This document shows positions 1-8,995 of a DNA stretch of 64,000 nt, piece after piece (positions within the stretch are counted from its first letter, which is position 1; each line of letters begins with the position of its first letter). The stretch lies in assembly GCF_021026315.1 (NCBI RefSeq), contig NZ_JAJNCX010000001.1:186001-250000 (forward strand), in the 5' to 3' direction. This DNA is from Rhizobium sp. C4. GTDB lineage: Bacteria; Pseudomonadota; Alphaproteobacteria; Rhizobiales; Rhizobiaceae. Under the pieces are notes generated by a model. It was not told where the DNA came from. It saw nothing but the letters and a program-made list of their open reading frames with translations, and searched no databases. A program made the translations under genes and the position numbers.

Positions 1-1389
1 GGTGATGATCTGCGCGACCTGCTCGCGGCCATATTTCTGCTGGACGTAGCGAATGACCTCTTCGCGGCGGTCCTGGCAGAAGTCGATATCAAAGTCGGGC
101 ATCGACACGCGTTCCGGATTGAGGAAGCGTTCGAAGAGCAGCGAGAAGCGGAGCGGATCAACGTCGGTGATCGTCAGCGCATAGGCAACGAGCGAGCCTG
201 CACCCGAACCGCGGCCGGGGCCGACCGGGATGTCGTGCTGCTTGGCCCATTTGATGAAGTCGGCAACGATCAGGAAGTAGCCCGGGAACTTCATGCGCTC
301 GATGATGCTCAACTCGAAGGCCAGCCGTTCATCATACTCCTCGCGGGTATATCCCGGCGCTATTCCCAGCGTTTCGATGCGCATTGCCAGGCCCTCGATC
401 GCCTGACGCTTCAACTCTTCCGACTCCGCACGCTCGGCCTCTTCCGCATCGTCCGTCGCGCCGGTGAAGCGTGGCAGGATCGGCTTGCGAGTGTTCAGCA
501 CGAACGAGCACCGCCTGGCGATCTCGACGGAATTCTGCAACGCCTCGGGAAGATCGGAAAACAGGGCGCACATTTCCGCGCGACTTTTCAGATAGTGGTC
601 CTGCGTCAGGCGGAAACGGTTGTCATCCGACACCATGGCGTTATGCGCCACCGCCATCAATGCATCATGGGCATCGAAATCCTTGCGCGCCGGGAAGAAG
701 GCCTCGTTGGTGGCAACCAGAGGCAGATCGTGCCGGTAGGCAAGATCGATCATCTTCTGCTCATGCCGGCGGCTATAGCCTTCCTGCCGCTGCAGCTCGA
801 CATAGAGGCGACCGGGAAAGAGCCGCGCCAGAGACAGCAGGCGCTGCGCCGCCAGCGCCGCATGGCCGTCCTTGACCGCCATGTCCACGGGACCGGTCGT
901 GGCTCCCGTCAGGGCAATCAGCCCATCCGTCCCATCCTCCAGCCAGGACAACAGCAGGTGCGCCGCCTGATTGCCCTCACCGTCGAGATAGGCACGACTG
1001 ACCAGTTCCATCAACCGATCATAGCCCCGCTCGGTCGAGGCCAGCAGGATCAGCGACGGCAATTTGGCGAGAGACGCCTGAACGCCGCCCCGCCGATCGT
1101 TCTCGGTGGCGTCCTGCATGTCGAGCGACATCTGGCAGCCGATGATCGGCTGAATCCCGTCCGAGATCGCCTTCTGGGCAAATTCCAGGGCAACAAAGAG
1201 ATTGTTGGTATCGGTAATCGCGATCGCCGGCTGCTCGTCAGATACGGCGATCGACAGGATTTTCTTGAGTGGCAGCGCCCCTTCGAGAAGCGAAAAGGCG
1301 GAATGCACACGCAGATGGACGAAACCGGGACCGGTCTGCGCTCCGGTAGCGCCTGTCGCTGCCGGCTTACCCGTTACCAGATCGCCCAT
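1..1389 (-). CDS. dnaE: DNA polymerase III alpha subunit, N-terminal part (gene runs off left edge)
   Basis: Replicative polymerase catalytic subunit; 463 codons are present and the frame is open to base 1, so the 3' part lies outside. The PHP domain opens at about residue 21 ([10 protein letters not shown]), the palm shows [10 protein letters not shown] near residue 390 and the catalytic aspartate motif PDFDIDFC near residue 430. The ATG at 1389 is chosen because it follows GGAGAA at good spacing and gives the usual short lead before the PHP domain. It looks like the main replicative DnaE1 rather than the mutagenic DnaE2, which would normally sit beside imuA/imuB. A small SOS-controlled gene lies 99 bases upstream in the same direction, so some transcription from that promoter could reach dnaE. 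Confidence 0.95.
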   Translation of the reverse strand, partial: MGDLVTGKPAATGATGAQTGPGFVHLRVHSAFSLLEGALPLKKILSIAVSDEQPAIAITDTNNLFVALEFAQKAISDGIQPIIGCQMSLDMQDATENDRRGGVQASLAKLPSLILLASTERGYDRLMELVSRAYLDGEGNQAAHLLLSWLEDGTDGLIALTGATTGPVDMAVKDGHAALAAQRLLSLARLFPGRLYVELQRQEGYSRRHEQKMIDLAYRHDLPLVATNEAFFPARKDFDAHDALMAVAHNAMVSDDNRFRLTQDHYLKSRAEMCALFSDLPEALQNSVEIARRCSFVLNTRKPILPRFTGATDDAEEAERAESEELKRQAIEGLAMRIETLGIAPGYTREEYDERLAFELSIIERMKFPGYFLIVADFIKWAKQHDIPVGPGRGSGAGSLVAYALTITDVDPLRFSLLFERFLNPERVSMPDFDIDFCQDRREEVIRYVQQKYGREQVAQIIT

Positions 1390-1488
1390 CGCCCATTCTC
1401 CATTTTCTGAATCAAGGTCGCATTGTGGGAAATCAGCAGGTGTCCTGTCCAGTCGTATCGCAGTGACAGGCCGAAGCGTCCCCTAAAT

Positions 1489-1575
1489 TCACATGGCCAT
1501 GAGGATGAGAGACATGGTGGCGACGAACATGGTCATGGATGCGAATGCAGCGAGATCACGAAGGATGTCAGTCAT
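1489..1575 (-). CDS. 28-residue SOS-regulated single-span membrane peptide
   Basis: A tiny gene starting MTDILRDLAAF and ending LILMAM. After a short charged N-terminus, residues 9-28 form one hydrophobic, methionine-rich segment, so the product should be a single-pass inner-membrane peptide. AGGAG sits six bases before the ATG. Directly upstream is a promoter overlaid by three GTTC repeats spaced by seven bases, the alphaproteobacterial LexA operator pattern. Size, topology and SOS control resemble SidA of Caulobacter, a 29-residue SOS-induced division inhibitor; no sequence homology is claimed. The coding call rests on ribosome site, operator and composition. Confidence 0.7.
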   Translation of the reverse strand: MTDILRDLAAFASMTMFVATMSLILMAM

Positions 1576-1596
1576 AGCGGGCTCCTTTCCACTTAT

Positions 1597-1622
1597 GTTC
1601 ACATAATGTTCTCATTACGTTC
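1597..1622 (-). promoter_or_regulatory. Triple LexA (SOS) operator
   Basis: On the plus strand GTTC occurs at 1597-1600, 1608-1611 and 1619-1622, each pair separated by exactly seven bases. GTTC-N7-GTTC is the known LexA recognition pattern of Rhizobiales and other alphaproteobacteria; here two boxes share the middle half-site. They cover the spacer, the -10 and the start region of the promoter below, so LexA would block polymerase. Confidence 0.8.
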
Positions 1623-1632
1623 ACAGAGTCAA
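1603..1632 (-). promoter_or_regulatory. Sigma-70 type promoter of the SOS peptide
   Basis: On the minus strand TTGACT (1632-1627) is followed after 18 bases by CATTAT (1608-1603). The predicted start falls just before the ribosome site of the 28-residue gene, and the three LexA half-sites lie inside and just downstream of this promoter. Confidence 0.55.
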
Positions 1633-1760
1633 GCACCCCTCCGAAAGATTCTCGGAAGTGTCTGAAATCAAAGCAAGACTCGGCCGCGCACCGCGGAGGT
1701 GCCCGTCCGAAAAGGCTCAGGGAGCGGAAGTGGGAAGGTTGGCGACCCTGGGCGTGGTTC

Positions 1761-2444
1761 TCAGAATTCGAGAACCCTGCCCTCGTCCAGCGTGATGCGG
1801 CGATCCATCTTCGAGGCGAGCTCGTGGTTATGGGTCGCGATCATGGCCGCAAGGCCGGACTGCCGGACGAGCGCCGTGAGCGCTTCGAAGACGTAGCCGG
1901 CGGTATCCGGATCGAGATTGCCGGTCGGCTCGTCGGCGAGCAGGATCTGCGGCGCGTTGGCGACCGCGCGCGCAATCGCCACGCGCTGCTGCTCACCGCC
2001 GGACAGTTCTGCCGGGCGATGGGTGCCGCGATGGCCGATACGCATGTAGGCCAGCAACTGCTCGGCGCGCTCTGAGGCGTCCTTGCGGGACAGGCCGGCA
2101 ATGAGCTGCGGCATCATGATATTCTCCAGCGCGCTGAATTCCGGCAGGAGATGATGGAACTGGTAGACGAAGCCGATCTCGGCACGGCGCACGGCGGTGC
2201 GTTCGTCATCGGACATTTCGGCGCAGGAATGGCCACTGACGATGACATCGCCTTCGCTTGGCCGCTCAAGCAGACCGGCAATGTGCAGAAGCGTCGACTT
2301 GCCGGTGCCGGAGGGCGCGACAAGCGCGACGGTCTCGCCGCTTCTCAGCGTGAAATTGGCGCCCTTGAGGATCGACAGTTCCTGATCGCCCTGCCCGTAG
2401 CTGCGCCGGATGTTCTTCAGTTCCAGGACTGGTTGCTGCTTCAT
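1761..2444 (-). CDS. lolD: Lipoprotein-releasing ABC transporter ATPase LolD
   Basis: Cytoplasmic ATPase that powers extraction of lipoproteins from the inner membrane for transfer to LolA. 227 residues, the normal length. Walker [10 protein letters not shown] lies at residues 43-51 (first residue Ala where Gly is usual), the signature [14 protein letters not shown] near 145 and Walker [12 protein letters not shown] near 167. It follows the LolC/E permease gene by about 16 bases and forms a proS-lolE-lolD cluster. Other MacB-type ATPases look similar, but the adjoining LolC/E permease decides the call. Confidence 0.93.
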   Translation of the reverse strand: MKQQPVLELKNIRRSYGQGDQELSILKGANFTLRSGETVALVAPSGTGKSTLLHIAGLLERPSEGDVIVSGHSCAEMSDDERTAVRRAEIGFVYQFHHLLPEFSALENIMMPQLIAGLSRKDASERAEQLLAYMRIGHRGTHRPAELSGGEQQRVAIARAVANAPQILLADEPTGNLDPDTAGYVFEALTALVRQSGLAAMIATHNHELASKMDRRITLDEGRVLEF

Positions 2445-2460
2445 CGGGTTGGGAGCCTTC

Positions 2461-3765
2461 TTATTCGTATCTCAGCGCCTGGACAGGGTCCAGCTTGGCG
2501 GCGCGCCAGGCCGGGAAAATCGTGGCGAGGAAGGACAGCGCCAGCGCCATGACGAGGACGGAGAGCGTCTCGCCAAGGTTCATCTCGGCCGGCAGCTGGC
2601 TCAGGAAATAGAGTTCCGGATTGAAGAGCGTCGTCCCCGAGAGCCAGGAGAAGAACTGCCGGATGCGCTCCACATTCAGGCACACCACGACGCCGAGGAT
2701 CAGGCCAGCAAATGTGCCCGTCGTGCCGATCGCGGCGCCTGTCATGAAGAAGATGCGCATGACCGCCCCGGACGTCGCGCCCATCGTGCGCAGGATGGCG
2801 ATGTCGTGTCCCTTGTCCTTCACCAGCATGATCAGGCCGGAGATGATGTTGAGGGCTGCGACCAGCACGATCAGCGTCAGGATCATGAACATGACGTTCC
2901 GCTCGACCTGAAGGGCGGAGAAGAAGGTCGAATTGCGCTGTCTCCAGTCGGTGATAAAGATCTGTCGACCGGCAGCCTTTTCGATCGGCTCGCGCAGTTC
3001 GTCGATCTTGTCCGGGTTGTTCACGAAGAGTTCGATCGACTGGACGATGCCGTCGGCGTTGAAATAGAGCTGTGCCTGCTCCAGCGGCATGAAGATGATG
3101 CTGGAATCATATTCCGACATGCCGATCTCGAAGACGGCCGAGACCTTGTAGGACTTGACGCGCGGATTGACACCCATCGGCGTCACGTCACCTTCCGGTG
3201 ATATCAGTGTCACCGTGTCGCCAACGCCCACTCCCAATGATGCGGCGAGCCGCGATCCGATGGCGATCCCGTCGCCGGCGGCAAAGCCCACGAGGTCACC
3301 GGATTTGATATTGTCGGCGACATATTTAAGCTTGGTGATGTCTTCGGCGCGAATGCCGCGCACAAGGGCGCCGGAGCCGGCGCCGTTCTTGCCAGACGCC
3401 AGCGTCTGCCCCTCGACCAGCGGAATGGCCATCTTCACGCCGGGAACGGCGGAGAATTTCTGGGCGAGTTCATTATAGTTGTTGAGTGGCGTGTCGACGG
3501 GCTGGATGATCATGTGCCCGTTGACGCCGAGGATGCGCGAGATCAGCTCGGTGCGGAAGCCGTTCATCACCGCCATGACGATGATGAGCGTCGCCACACC
3601 CAGCATGATGCCCACGAAGGAAAAGCCGGCAATGACCGAAATGAACGCTTCCTTGCGCCGGGCGCGCAGATAGCGCCAGGCCACCATGCGTTCGAAGGCG
3701 GAAAACGGCCCCGTTTTCGTGATCCGGTTTGCCGTTGCGCTTGCGCCGCTGTCGCCTTTCGCCAT
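2461..3765 (-). CDS. lolE: Lipoprotein-releasing ABC transporter permease LolC/LolE family
   Basis: Inner-membrane permease of the Lol system, 434 residues. The sequence shows one N-terminal membrane segment after [18 protein letters not shown], a large periplasmic MacB-like domain, and three C-terminal membrane segments starting near residue 290. Only one permease gene is present next to lolD, as is common in alphaproteobacteria, where a single LolC/E-type protein may act as a homodimer; the letter E is therefore nominal. The stop lies just before lolD and the start lies 20 bases after proS, so all three are likely co-transcribed. Confidence 0.9.
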   Translation of the reverse strand: MAKGDSGASATANRITKTGPFSAFERMVAWRYLRARRKEAFISVIAGFSFVGIMLGVATLIIVMAVMNGFRTELISRILGVNGHMIIQPVDTPLNNYNELAQKFSAVPGVKMAIPLVEGQTLASGKNGAGSGALVRGIRAEDITKLKYVADNIKSGDLVGFAAGDGIAIGSRLAASLGVGVGDTVTLISPEGDVTPMGVNPRVKSYKVSAVFEIGMSEYDSSIIFMPLEQAQLYFNADGIVQSIELFVNNPDKIDELREPIEKAAGRQIFITDWRQRNSTFFSALQVERNVMFMILTLIVLVAALNIISGLIMLVKDKGHDIAILRTMGATSGAVMRIFFMTGAAIGTTGTFAGLILGVVVCLNVERIRQFFSWLSGTTLFNPELYFLSQLPAEMNLGETLSVLVMALALSFLATIFPAWRAAKLDPVQALRYE

Positions 3766-3784
3766 GTCGTCTCCGTATCGGCTG

Positions 3785-5107
3785 TCAGCCGATGAGTTTG
3801 TTGATCGCCGCCTCGATCGTCAGGGTCTGACGCTCGCCGGTCTTGCGGTCCTTCAGTTCCACTTCGCCACTGGCCACCGAACGGGGGCCGACAATGACCT
3901 GATCCGGAACGCCGATGAGATCGGCCGTTGCGAATTTGGAACCCGCCCGTTCGTCCGTGTCATCCAGCAGTATGTCCTTCCCGGCATTCGCGAGGCTTTC
4001 GTAAATGCGCGAAGAGGCTTCATCGCAGCCTGCGTCACCGGTTTTCATGTTGATGATCGTCGCATCGAACGGTGCAACGGAGCGCGGCCAGATGATTCCG
4101 TTCTCGTCATGGGAGGCTTCGATGATGGCGGGAACGAGGCGTGTCGGGCCGATGCCGTACGAACCCATGTGGACAATGTGTTCCTTGCCGTCGGGACCCA
4201 GGACCTTGGCACCCATGGGATCGGAATATTTCGTGCCGAAGTAGAAGATGTGGCCAACTTCGATGCCGCGCGCGGAAAGACGGTCACCTTCGGGGATCGC
4301 GTCGAACTCGGCCGCATCATGCATTTCGGACGTTGCGGCATAGGCCGAGGTCCACTTGTCGAAGATCGACTGCAGCGCGGGCACATCGTCGAAATCGGTG
4401 TTCTCGGCCGGAATGTCGAAATTCACGAAATCCTTGTGGCAGAACACTTCCGACTCGCCGGTTTCAGCCAGGATGATGAATTCATGGCTGTGATTGCCAC
4501 CGATCGGGCCGGTGTCTGCACGCATCGGGATGGCGCGCAGCCCAAGGCGCGAGAAGGTGCGCAGATAGGCCGCGAACATCTTGTTGTAGGAATGGATCGC
4601 GCCTTCCTTCGTCAGGTCGAAGGAATAGGCATCCTTCATCAGGAATTCGCGCGAACGCATCGTGCCGAAGCGCGGACGGATCTCGTCACGGAACTTCAGC
4701 TGGATATGATAGAGGTTCAGCGGCAGGTGCTTGTAGGACTTGACGTAGGACCGGAAAATGTCGGTGATCATCTCCTCGTTCGTCGGACCATAGAGCATGG
4801 CGCGGTCCTGACGGTCCTTGATGCGCAGCATCTCCTTGCCGTAGTCGTCATAACGACCGCTTTCCTGCCACAGCTCGGCTGACTGCAAAGTAGGCATCAG
4901 CAGCTCGATGGCGCCGGCGCGGTTCTGCTCTTCGCGAACGATCTTGCAGACCTTGTCGAGCACACGCTTGCCGAGCGGCAGCCAGGAATAGATGCCGGCC
5001 GACTGCTGGCGGACCATGGCCGAGCGCAGCATCAGGCGGTGGGAGACGATTTCCGCCTCCTTGGGGTTTTCCTTGAGGATGGGCAGAAAGAAGCGGGAGA
5101 GACGCAT
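3785..5107 (-). CDS. proS: Prolyl-tRNA synthetase (short alphaproteobacterial form)
   Basis: Charges tRNA-Pro in the cytoplasm. The start at 5107 ([18 protein letters not shown]) is chosen over an upstream in-frame extension because this is the invariant family N-terminus. At 440 residues it is far shorter than the roughly 570-residue E. coli enzyme, as expected for the form lacking the editing insertion domain. Class II core blocks are visible, for example [20 protein letters not shown] and [15 protein letters not shown], followed by the C-terminal anticodon-binding domain. It leads the cluster with the lol genes; a promoter candidate sits 204-232 bases upstream. Confidence 0.96.
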   Translation of the reverse strand: MRLSRFFLPILKENPKEAEIVSHRLMLRSAMVRQQSAGIYSWLPLGKRVLDKVCKIVREEQNRAGAIELLMPTLQSAELWQESGRYDDYGKEMLRIKDRQDRAMLYGPTNEEMITDIFRSYVKSYKHLPLNLYHIQLKFRDEIRPRFGTMRSREFLMKDAYSFDLTKEGAIHSYNKMFAAYLRTFSRLGLRAIPMRADTGPIGGNHSHEFIILAETGESEVFCHKDFVNFDIPAENTDFDDVPALQSIFDKWTSAYAATSEMHDAAEFDAIPEGDRLSARGIEVGHIFYFGTKYSDPMGAKVLGPDGKEHIVHMGSYGIGPTRLVPAIIEASHDENGIIWPRSVAPFDATIINMKTGDAGCDEASSRIYESLANAGKDILLDDTDERAGSKFATADLIGVPDQVIVGPRSVASGEVELKDRKTGERQTLTIEAAINKLIG

Positions 5108-5310
5108 GACGGGTTCCAGACGAAAAGCCGTCTCCAGAGGCTGGAGAATCGGGCTTGCGGTTGTCGAATTCGAAGCGTTCTTAAACGCTTCCGGTCCGGA
5201 AGAAAACCCGCCTGCGCATACGTGCCAGAACGACACACACAAGCTGCCGTAACGGCGGCATCTTACGTAACGGCAAGACCCGCATGACGAGAATGTGAAA
5301 TTTCATTGTC

Positions 5311-5339
5311 AATAGGAAAAATTCCGACAACTGTGTCAA
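5311..5339 (-). promoter_or_regulatory. Promoter candidate for proS-lolE-lolD
   Basis: On the minus strand TTGACA (5339-5334) is followed after 17 bases by CCTATT (5316-5311). This matches the rhizobial housekeeping pattern and points at proS, leaving a leader of about 200 bases. A second TTGACA overlaps the -10 and could serve a further start. Confidence 0.5.
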
Positions 5340-5355
5340 AAATGCAAAAAAACCT

Positions 5356-5384
5356 GATGACAAGCCCAAATCAATTCGCTAGGT
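5356..5384 (+). promoter_or_regulatory. Promoter candidate for the plus-strand small RNA
   Basis: GATGAC (5356-5361), 17 bases, CTAGGT (5379-5384). The -35 keeps TGAC of the rhizobial CTTGAC pattern and the -10 resembles CTATAT. The expected start is near 5391. Confidence 0.45.
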
Positions 5385-5390
5385 TCAGCC

Positions 5391-5543
5391 TACAAAACAG
5401 GCAGAGATCAACAAACTCTGCTAATTTCGCGGTCAAGTCTTGGGAGGATCAGATCGTAGGCGCGCTCAGTCGCTGCCGCCGGAAACGGCTAAGGGTCACG
5501 CGAAGAATTTGGAAACAAGGCTCAAAAGGCCTTGTTTTTTTTT
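5391..5543 (+). ncRNA. Small RNA candidate between proS and the DUF1467 gene (possibly the alpha-r9 / Smr9C family)
   Basis: A transcript of about 150 bases is bounded by a promoter candidate and a strong terminator, with no minus-strand gene across it. An internal hairpin has arms GCAGAG (5401-5406) and CTCTGC (5416-5421), and a second short stem lies near GCCGCCGGAAACGGC. The reading frame that crosses the region shows no conserved or protein-like features. From memory, the rhizobial alpha-r9 family (Smr9C) lies beside proS; that identification is recalled and unverified. Function unknown. Confidence 0.6.
5513..5543 (+). terminator. Strong rho-independent terminator of the small RNA
   Basis: Arms AAACAAGGC (5513-5521) and GCCTTGTTT (5529-5537) enclose a seven-base loop and run into nine T residues (5535-5543). 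The T-tract is on the plus strand only, so the terminator serves a rightward transcript although both neighbouring genes read leftward. Confidence 0.85.
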
Positions 5544-5681
5544 GCTTTCATTCGAACAGCGCGGATGAATGGCTGAGGCGCCCTCTTCGCTGCTTCATAC
5601 TTTCCAGAGATTGTCCAGACGTCCAGGCCTCGGCGGACCGCCACCATGCGTGTTGGTCCTCAGGTGCGTATCACGCGTGCG

Positions 5682-5957
5682 TCAGAGTGAGCGGTAGTCC
5701 GGGTAAAATTGCGGGATGGAATCGAAGGTAAAGCCGAAATACATCGAGATCAGAAACCAGCCGGCGAAGATCGCAGCGGCGACCAACGTCGTTAACAGAA
5801 AGGTCCGCCAGGCCCGGTGATGCGCAGGCGCGCTTGCCACGGTTCCGAGAAGCCGCTCGCCCTCTTCCTGCTGGCTGCGGAAGCCGAAGGGCAGGATGAG
5901 AAACAGCGTCAGCCACCAGATGATGAAATAGACGGCAAAGCCAAAGAACCAGTTCAC
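5682..5957 (-). CDS. DUF1467 family small membrane protein
   Basis: 91 residues starting MNWFFGFAVYFIIWWLTLFL. Two membrane segments are visible, about residues 3-25 and 52-76, separated by a short polar loop containing QQEEGERLLG. This matches the DUF1467 family, found beside proS and the mce gene in many alphaproteobacteria; its role is unknown. It follows methylmalonyl-CoA epimerase by 162 bases and may be the last gene of the nuo-birA-rnj-mce run. Confidence 0.8.
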   Translation of the reverse strand: MNWFFGFAVYFIIWWLTLFLILPFGFRSQQEEGERLLGTVASAPAHHRAWRTFLLTTLVAAAIFAGWFLISMYFGFTFDSIPQFYPDYRSL

Positions 5958-6032
5958 GCGACATCCTCCCGACGCCCGACATCAAAACGCAGCCAGACCA
6001 TCATCTACGCCCAACCTGTGCCGCCTGCAAAG

Positions 6033-6051
6033 AGCACGCGGATTGCGTGCT
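6033..6051 (-). terminator. Possible hairpin terminator after mce
   Basis: Arms AGCACGC (6033-6039) and GCGTGCT (6045-6051) around a five-base loop. The following bases on the minus strand are CTTTG, a weak tail, so termination would be partial. Confidence 0.35.
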
Positions 6052-6119
6052 TTCATCGCCCTTGATGAAAATCAGATACTTATGCTGGACAGTGAACCAA
6101 ATGGCGCTGCGCCAAAGCG

Positions 6120-6524
6120 TCACACCTGCTCCAGCTCGACCAGAGTGCCCTGAAAGTCCTTCGGATGCAGGAAGAGAACCGGTTTGCCATGCGCGCCGAT
6201 CTTGGGCGTCCCATCGCCCAGAACGCGGGCACCACCGGCCGCCAGCTGGTCGCGCGCCGCGATGATGTCGGCGACCTCGTAGCAGATGTGGTGCATGCCG
6301 CCGGAGGCGTTCTTGGCGAGGAAAGCCGCGATCGGAGAGTTTTCGCCCAGTGGTTCGAGGAGTTCCACCTTGGTGTTCGGCAGCTCCACGAAGACGACGG
6401 TCACGCCATGCTCAGGCAGTGCCTGCGCCTGCGAAACCTTCGCCCCCAGCGTATCCCGATAGACCGTGGTCGCGGCGGTGAGATCCGGGACGGCGATTGC
6501 GATGTGATTGACCCTTCCCAGCAT
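6120..6524 (-). CDS. mce: Methylmalonyl-CoA epimerase
   Basis: Interconverts the R and S forms of methylmalonyl-CoA in propionyl-CoA metabolism. 134 residues with the vicinal-oxygen-chelate fold: MLGRVNHIAIAVPDL at the start supplies the first metal histidine, GGMHHICYEV in the middle the second, and the C-terminal TLVELEQV a glutamate ligand. The length is normal. It sits 21 bases after RNase J on the same strand; this linkage is usual in Rhizobiales and reflects co-transcription more than shared function. Confidence 0.92.
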   Translation of the reverse strand: MLGRVNHIAIAVPDLTAATTVYRDTLGAKVSQAQALPEHGVTVVFVELPNTKVELLEPLGENSPIAAFLAKNASGGMHHICYEVADIIAARDQLAAGGARVLGDGTPKIGAHGKPVLFLHPKDFQGTLVELEQV

Positions 6525-6545
6525 GTCTCTCTCCTCAATTCCGGT

Positions 6546-8216
6546 TCAGGTAACCCGGTTCAGAAACACGGTCACGACCGGCTTCTTGCCCCAGCTCTGG
6601 TTGACCGTCGCCCTCACCGCACGGCGAACGGACTCCTTGACGGCTTCAAGGTCCTTCCGGCGCGCGCGCGGAATGCTCTCGACGGCTCCCAGAACGGCAT
6701 CATAGATGGCGTCATCCATGGCATCGCCTTCATCGTCGAAGGCTGGCAAGCCAAAGCTGACTACATCCGGGTCATCCACGAAGTCGTAGCGTGCGTCGAG
6801 CAGGACATTCACGGCGACATGTCCGACATAAGCGAGTTTGCGGCGTTCGCCAATTCCCACTTCGTCGAAGTCGCCGATCAGGTTGCCGTCCTTGTAGATG
6901 CGGCCGAAGTGCACCTTTTCGAGGATCACGGCCGGTCCCGGCGCAAGACGCAGCATGTCGCCGTTGCGAACCTGCTGGACCGTCTCGATACCGGCACTGC
7001 TGCCCAGTTCTGCCTGGGCATTCAGATGCGCGGCCTCGCCATGAACCGGAACGAGGATCTTCGGGCGGACCCATTCATACATCTGGCGCAGTTCCGCACG
7101 GCGCGGGTGACCGGAGACATGCACGAGGGCATCGCTGTCTCCGATGATCTTGATGCCCTGGTCGATCAGGCCGTTGCAGATGTCGAGGATCGGCTTTTCA
7201 TTGCCCGGAATGGTGCGCGAGGAAAATACGACGAGATCACCCGGCGCCAGCGCCACATTGCGCATTTCGTCGCGCGAAAGCTTGGCCAGAGCCGCCCTCG
7301 CCTCGCCCTGGCTGCCCGTCAGGATCACCACGACCTTGTCGCGCGGGATGTAGCCATACTGGTCTTCGCTGATGAACGGCTTCACGCCCTCCATCAGACC
7401 GCAGTCGCGCGCCACATCAGTGACGCGCTTCATCGAACTGCCGAGCAGGAGAACGTCGCGCCCGGCGCGTTCGGCGGCCTGGGCGATGGAGCGGATGCGG
7501 CCGACATTCGAGGAGAAGGTGGTAATCGCGACGCGGCCTTCGGCCTGCTCGATGATCTTGGTCAGGCTCTCCGCCACCTCCTTCTCGGAGGGTGAAATGC
7601 CTTCGCGCATGGCATTGGTGCTGTCGCACATCAGCGCGAGAACGCCCTCGTCGCCGATGGCGCGGAAGCGGTTTTCATCCGTCAGCGGCCCGCCGGACGG
7701 ATACATGTCGATCTTCCAGTCGCCGGTGTGAACCAGATTGCCCAGCGGCGTGCGGATGAAAAGCGACATCGGCTCGGGGATCGAATGGGTGACGGCCACC
7801 GCCTCGATCTCGAAGGGACCGACATTGATGCGGTCTCCGGCCTTGAAGATGGTAATCGGCACTTCGCCGCGGCTCTGTTCGTATTCGCGCTTTGCTTCCA
7901 GCATGCCGGCGGTAAACGGCGAGGCGTAGACAGGCACATTGAGCTCGCGCCAGAGATCCGACAGCGCGCCATAATGGTCTTCATGGGCGTGCGTGATGAT
8001 AATGCCCTTGAGGTCGGTGCGCCGCTCCTTGATGAAGGCAATGTCGGGCAGCACGAGGTCGGCGCCCGGCAGATCGGGACCTGCGAAGGTCACGCCGCAA
8101 TCGACCATGATCCATTGGCGCTTGGCCGGGGGACCAAAGCCGTAGAGCGCGAGATTCATGCCGATTTCGCCGACACCACCGAGCGGCAGAAATACCAGGT
8201 CTTCAGATTTCGCCAT
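6546..8216 (-). CDS. rnj: Ribonuclease J
   Basis: Endo/5'-exoribonuclease of the metallo-beta-lactamase/beta-CASP class, acting in mRNA decay and rRNA maturation. The zinc motif THAHEDHYGAL lies at residues 75-85, beta-CASP blocks are seen around residues 230-330 (SSNVGRI, GSQGE), and a late histidine motif HVSGHPRR near 370. The ATG at 8216 overlaps the end region of birA and follows GGAAGAAG; a TTG at 8222 is a less likely start. The length, 556 residues, is typical of rhizobial RNase J. Confidence 0.94.
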   Translation of the reverse strand: MAKSEDLVFLPLGGVGEIGMNLALYGFGPPAKRQWIMVDCGVTFAGPDLPGADLVLPDIAFIKERRTDLKGIIITHAHEDHYGALSDLWRELNVPVYASPFTAGMLEAKREYEQSRGEVPITIFKAGDRINVGPFEIEAVAVTHSIPEPMSLFIRTPLGNLVHTGDWKIDMYPSGGPLTDENRFRAIGDEGVLALMCDSTNAMREGISPSEKEVAESLTKIIEQAEGRVAITTFSSNVGRIRSIAQAAERAGRDVLLLGSSMKRVTDVARDCGLMEGVKPFISEDQYGYIPRDKVVVILTGSQGEARAALAKLSRDEMRNVALAPGDLVVFSSRTIPGNEKPILDICNGLIDQGIKIIGDSDALVHVSGHPRRAELRQMYEWVRPKILVPVHGEAAHLNAQAELGSSAGIETVQQVRNGDMLRLAPGPAVILEKVHFGRIYKDGNLIGDFDEVGIGERRKLAYVGHVAVNVLLDARYDFVDDPDVVSFGLPAFDDEGDAMDDAIYDAVLGAVESIPRARRKDLEAVKESVRRAVRATVNQSWGKKPVVTVFLNRVT

Positions 8217-8218
8217 TC

Positions 8219-8995
8219 TCAACTTCTTCCGGCTTTCAAGAAAAATACATCACCGGCAGCGATTGCCTGGCGCGTCCCATCGGGAAGATCGAGCAATAGC
8301 ATGCCCTGCGGATCAATCCCGGAAAAAATTCCCTGCAATGAGCGATCGGGAAGGTTCACCGCCACCGGCTCGCCGATACCCTTGGCGACCTGCCGCCACC
8401 GATCGACGAGAATGGACGTACCCTCGCCTCGGTTCCAGACTTTCAACATATGCTCCATCGCCTCGTAAAGGCGGGCAAACAGGATGTCCGGGCTGCAGGT
8501 GGCGCCGCGCTCGGCAAGACATGTCACCGGATAGAGAGTTTCGGCAGGCTTGTGGGCAATGTTGATGCCGCAGCCAATCACGAGCGCATGATGCCCCTGT
8601 GGCAGAGCTTCACCTTCCAGAAGGATGCCGCTCACCTTGCAGCCCTCGACAAGGACGTCGTTCGGCCACTTGATCTTGACATCGACATCGGCGGGAAGTT
8701 CGCGCCGGATCGCGTCATATACGGCCAGCGACACCGCGAGCGGAAGGCTCGCAAGGCGGTCAAGCGGCGCAGGATCGATCAGAAGCAGGGAAGCATAGAG
8801 ATTGCCGGGCTCGGACACCCAGGACCGGCCGCGTCGCGCCCGACCGCCGGTCTGCTTGCGCGCGGTGACCCAGAGATTGCCCGGATCGCCAGCACGCGCA
8901 CGTTCGAGACATTCGAGATTGGTCGATTGCGTTTCATTCAGTTCAATGTGCCGAAAGCCGGTATCCGGCTTCCGGCGAGACTCGATGCCGTCCAT
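8219..8995 (-). CDS. birA: Biotin--[acetyl-CoA-carboxylase] ligase
   Basis: Attaches biotin to the carboxyl carrier protein. 258 residues: the catalytic domain is present with GGRARRGRSW (biotin-adenylate loop) near residue 50 and KIKWPNDVLV near 108, but there is no N-terminal helix-turn-helix, so this is the monofunctional type without repressor activity. Its ATG shares one base with the nuoN stop (TGATG), and its stop lies just before the RNase J start, so it is translated as part of the nuo transcript. Confidence 0.93.
   Translation of the reverse strand: MDGIESRRKPDTGFRHIELNETQSTNLECLERARAGDPGNLWVTARKQTGGRARRGRSWVSEPGNLYASLLLIDPAPLDRLASLPLAVSLAVYDAIRRELPADVDVKIKWPNDVLVEGCKVSGILLEGEALPQGHHALVIGCGINIAHKPAETLYPVTCLAERGATCSPDILFARLYEAMEHMLKVWNRGEGTSILVDRWRQVAKGIGEPVAVNLPDRSLQGIFSGIDPQGMLLLDLPDGTRQAIAAGDVFFLKAGRS

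Noticed and set aside
235-1410. Long plus-strand open frame opposite dnaE
   Set aside because: It is the antisense of a clear dnaE frame; high GC content keeps it open.
5306-5731. Plus-strand open frame of 141 codons across the proS-DUF1467 gap
   Set aside because: No ribosome site, odd composition, and it runs through a strong terminator that better explains the region as a small RNA.
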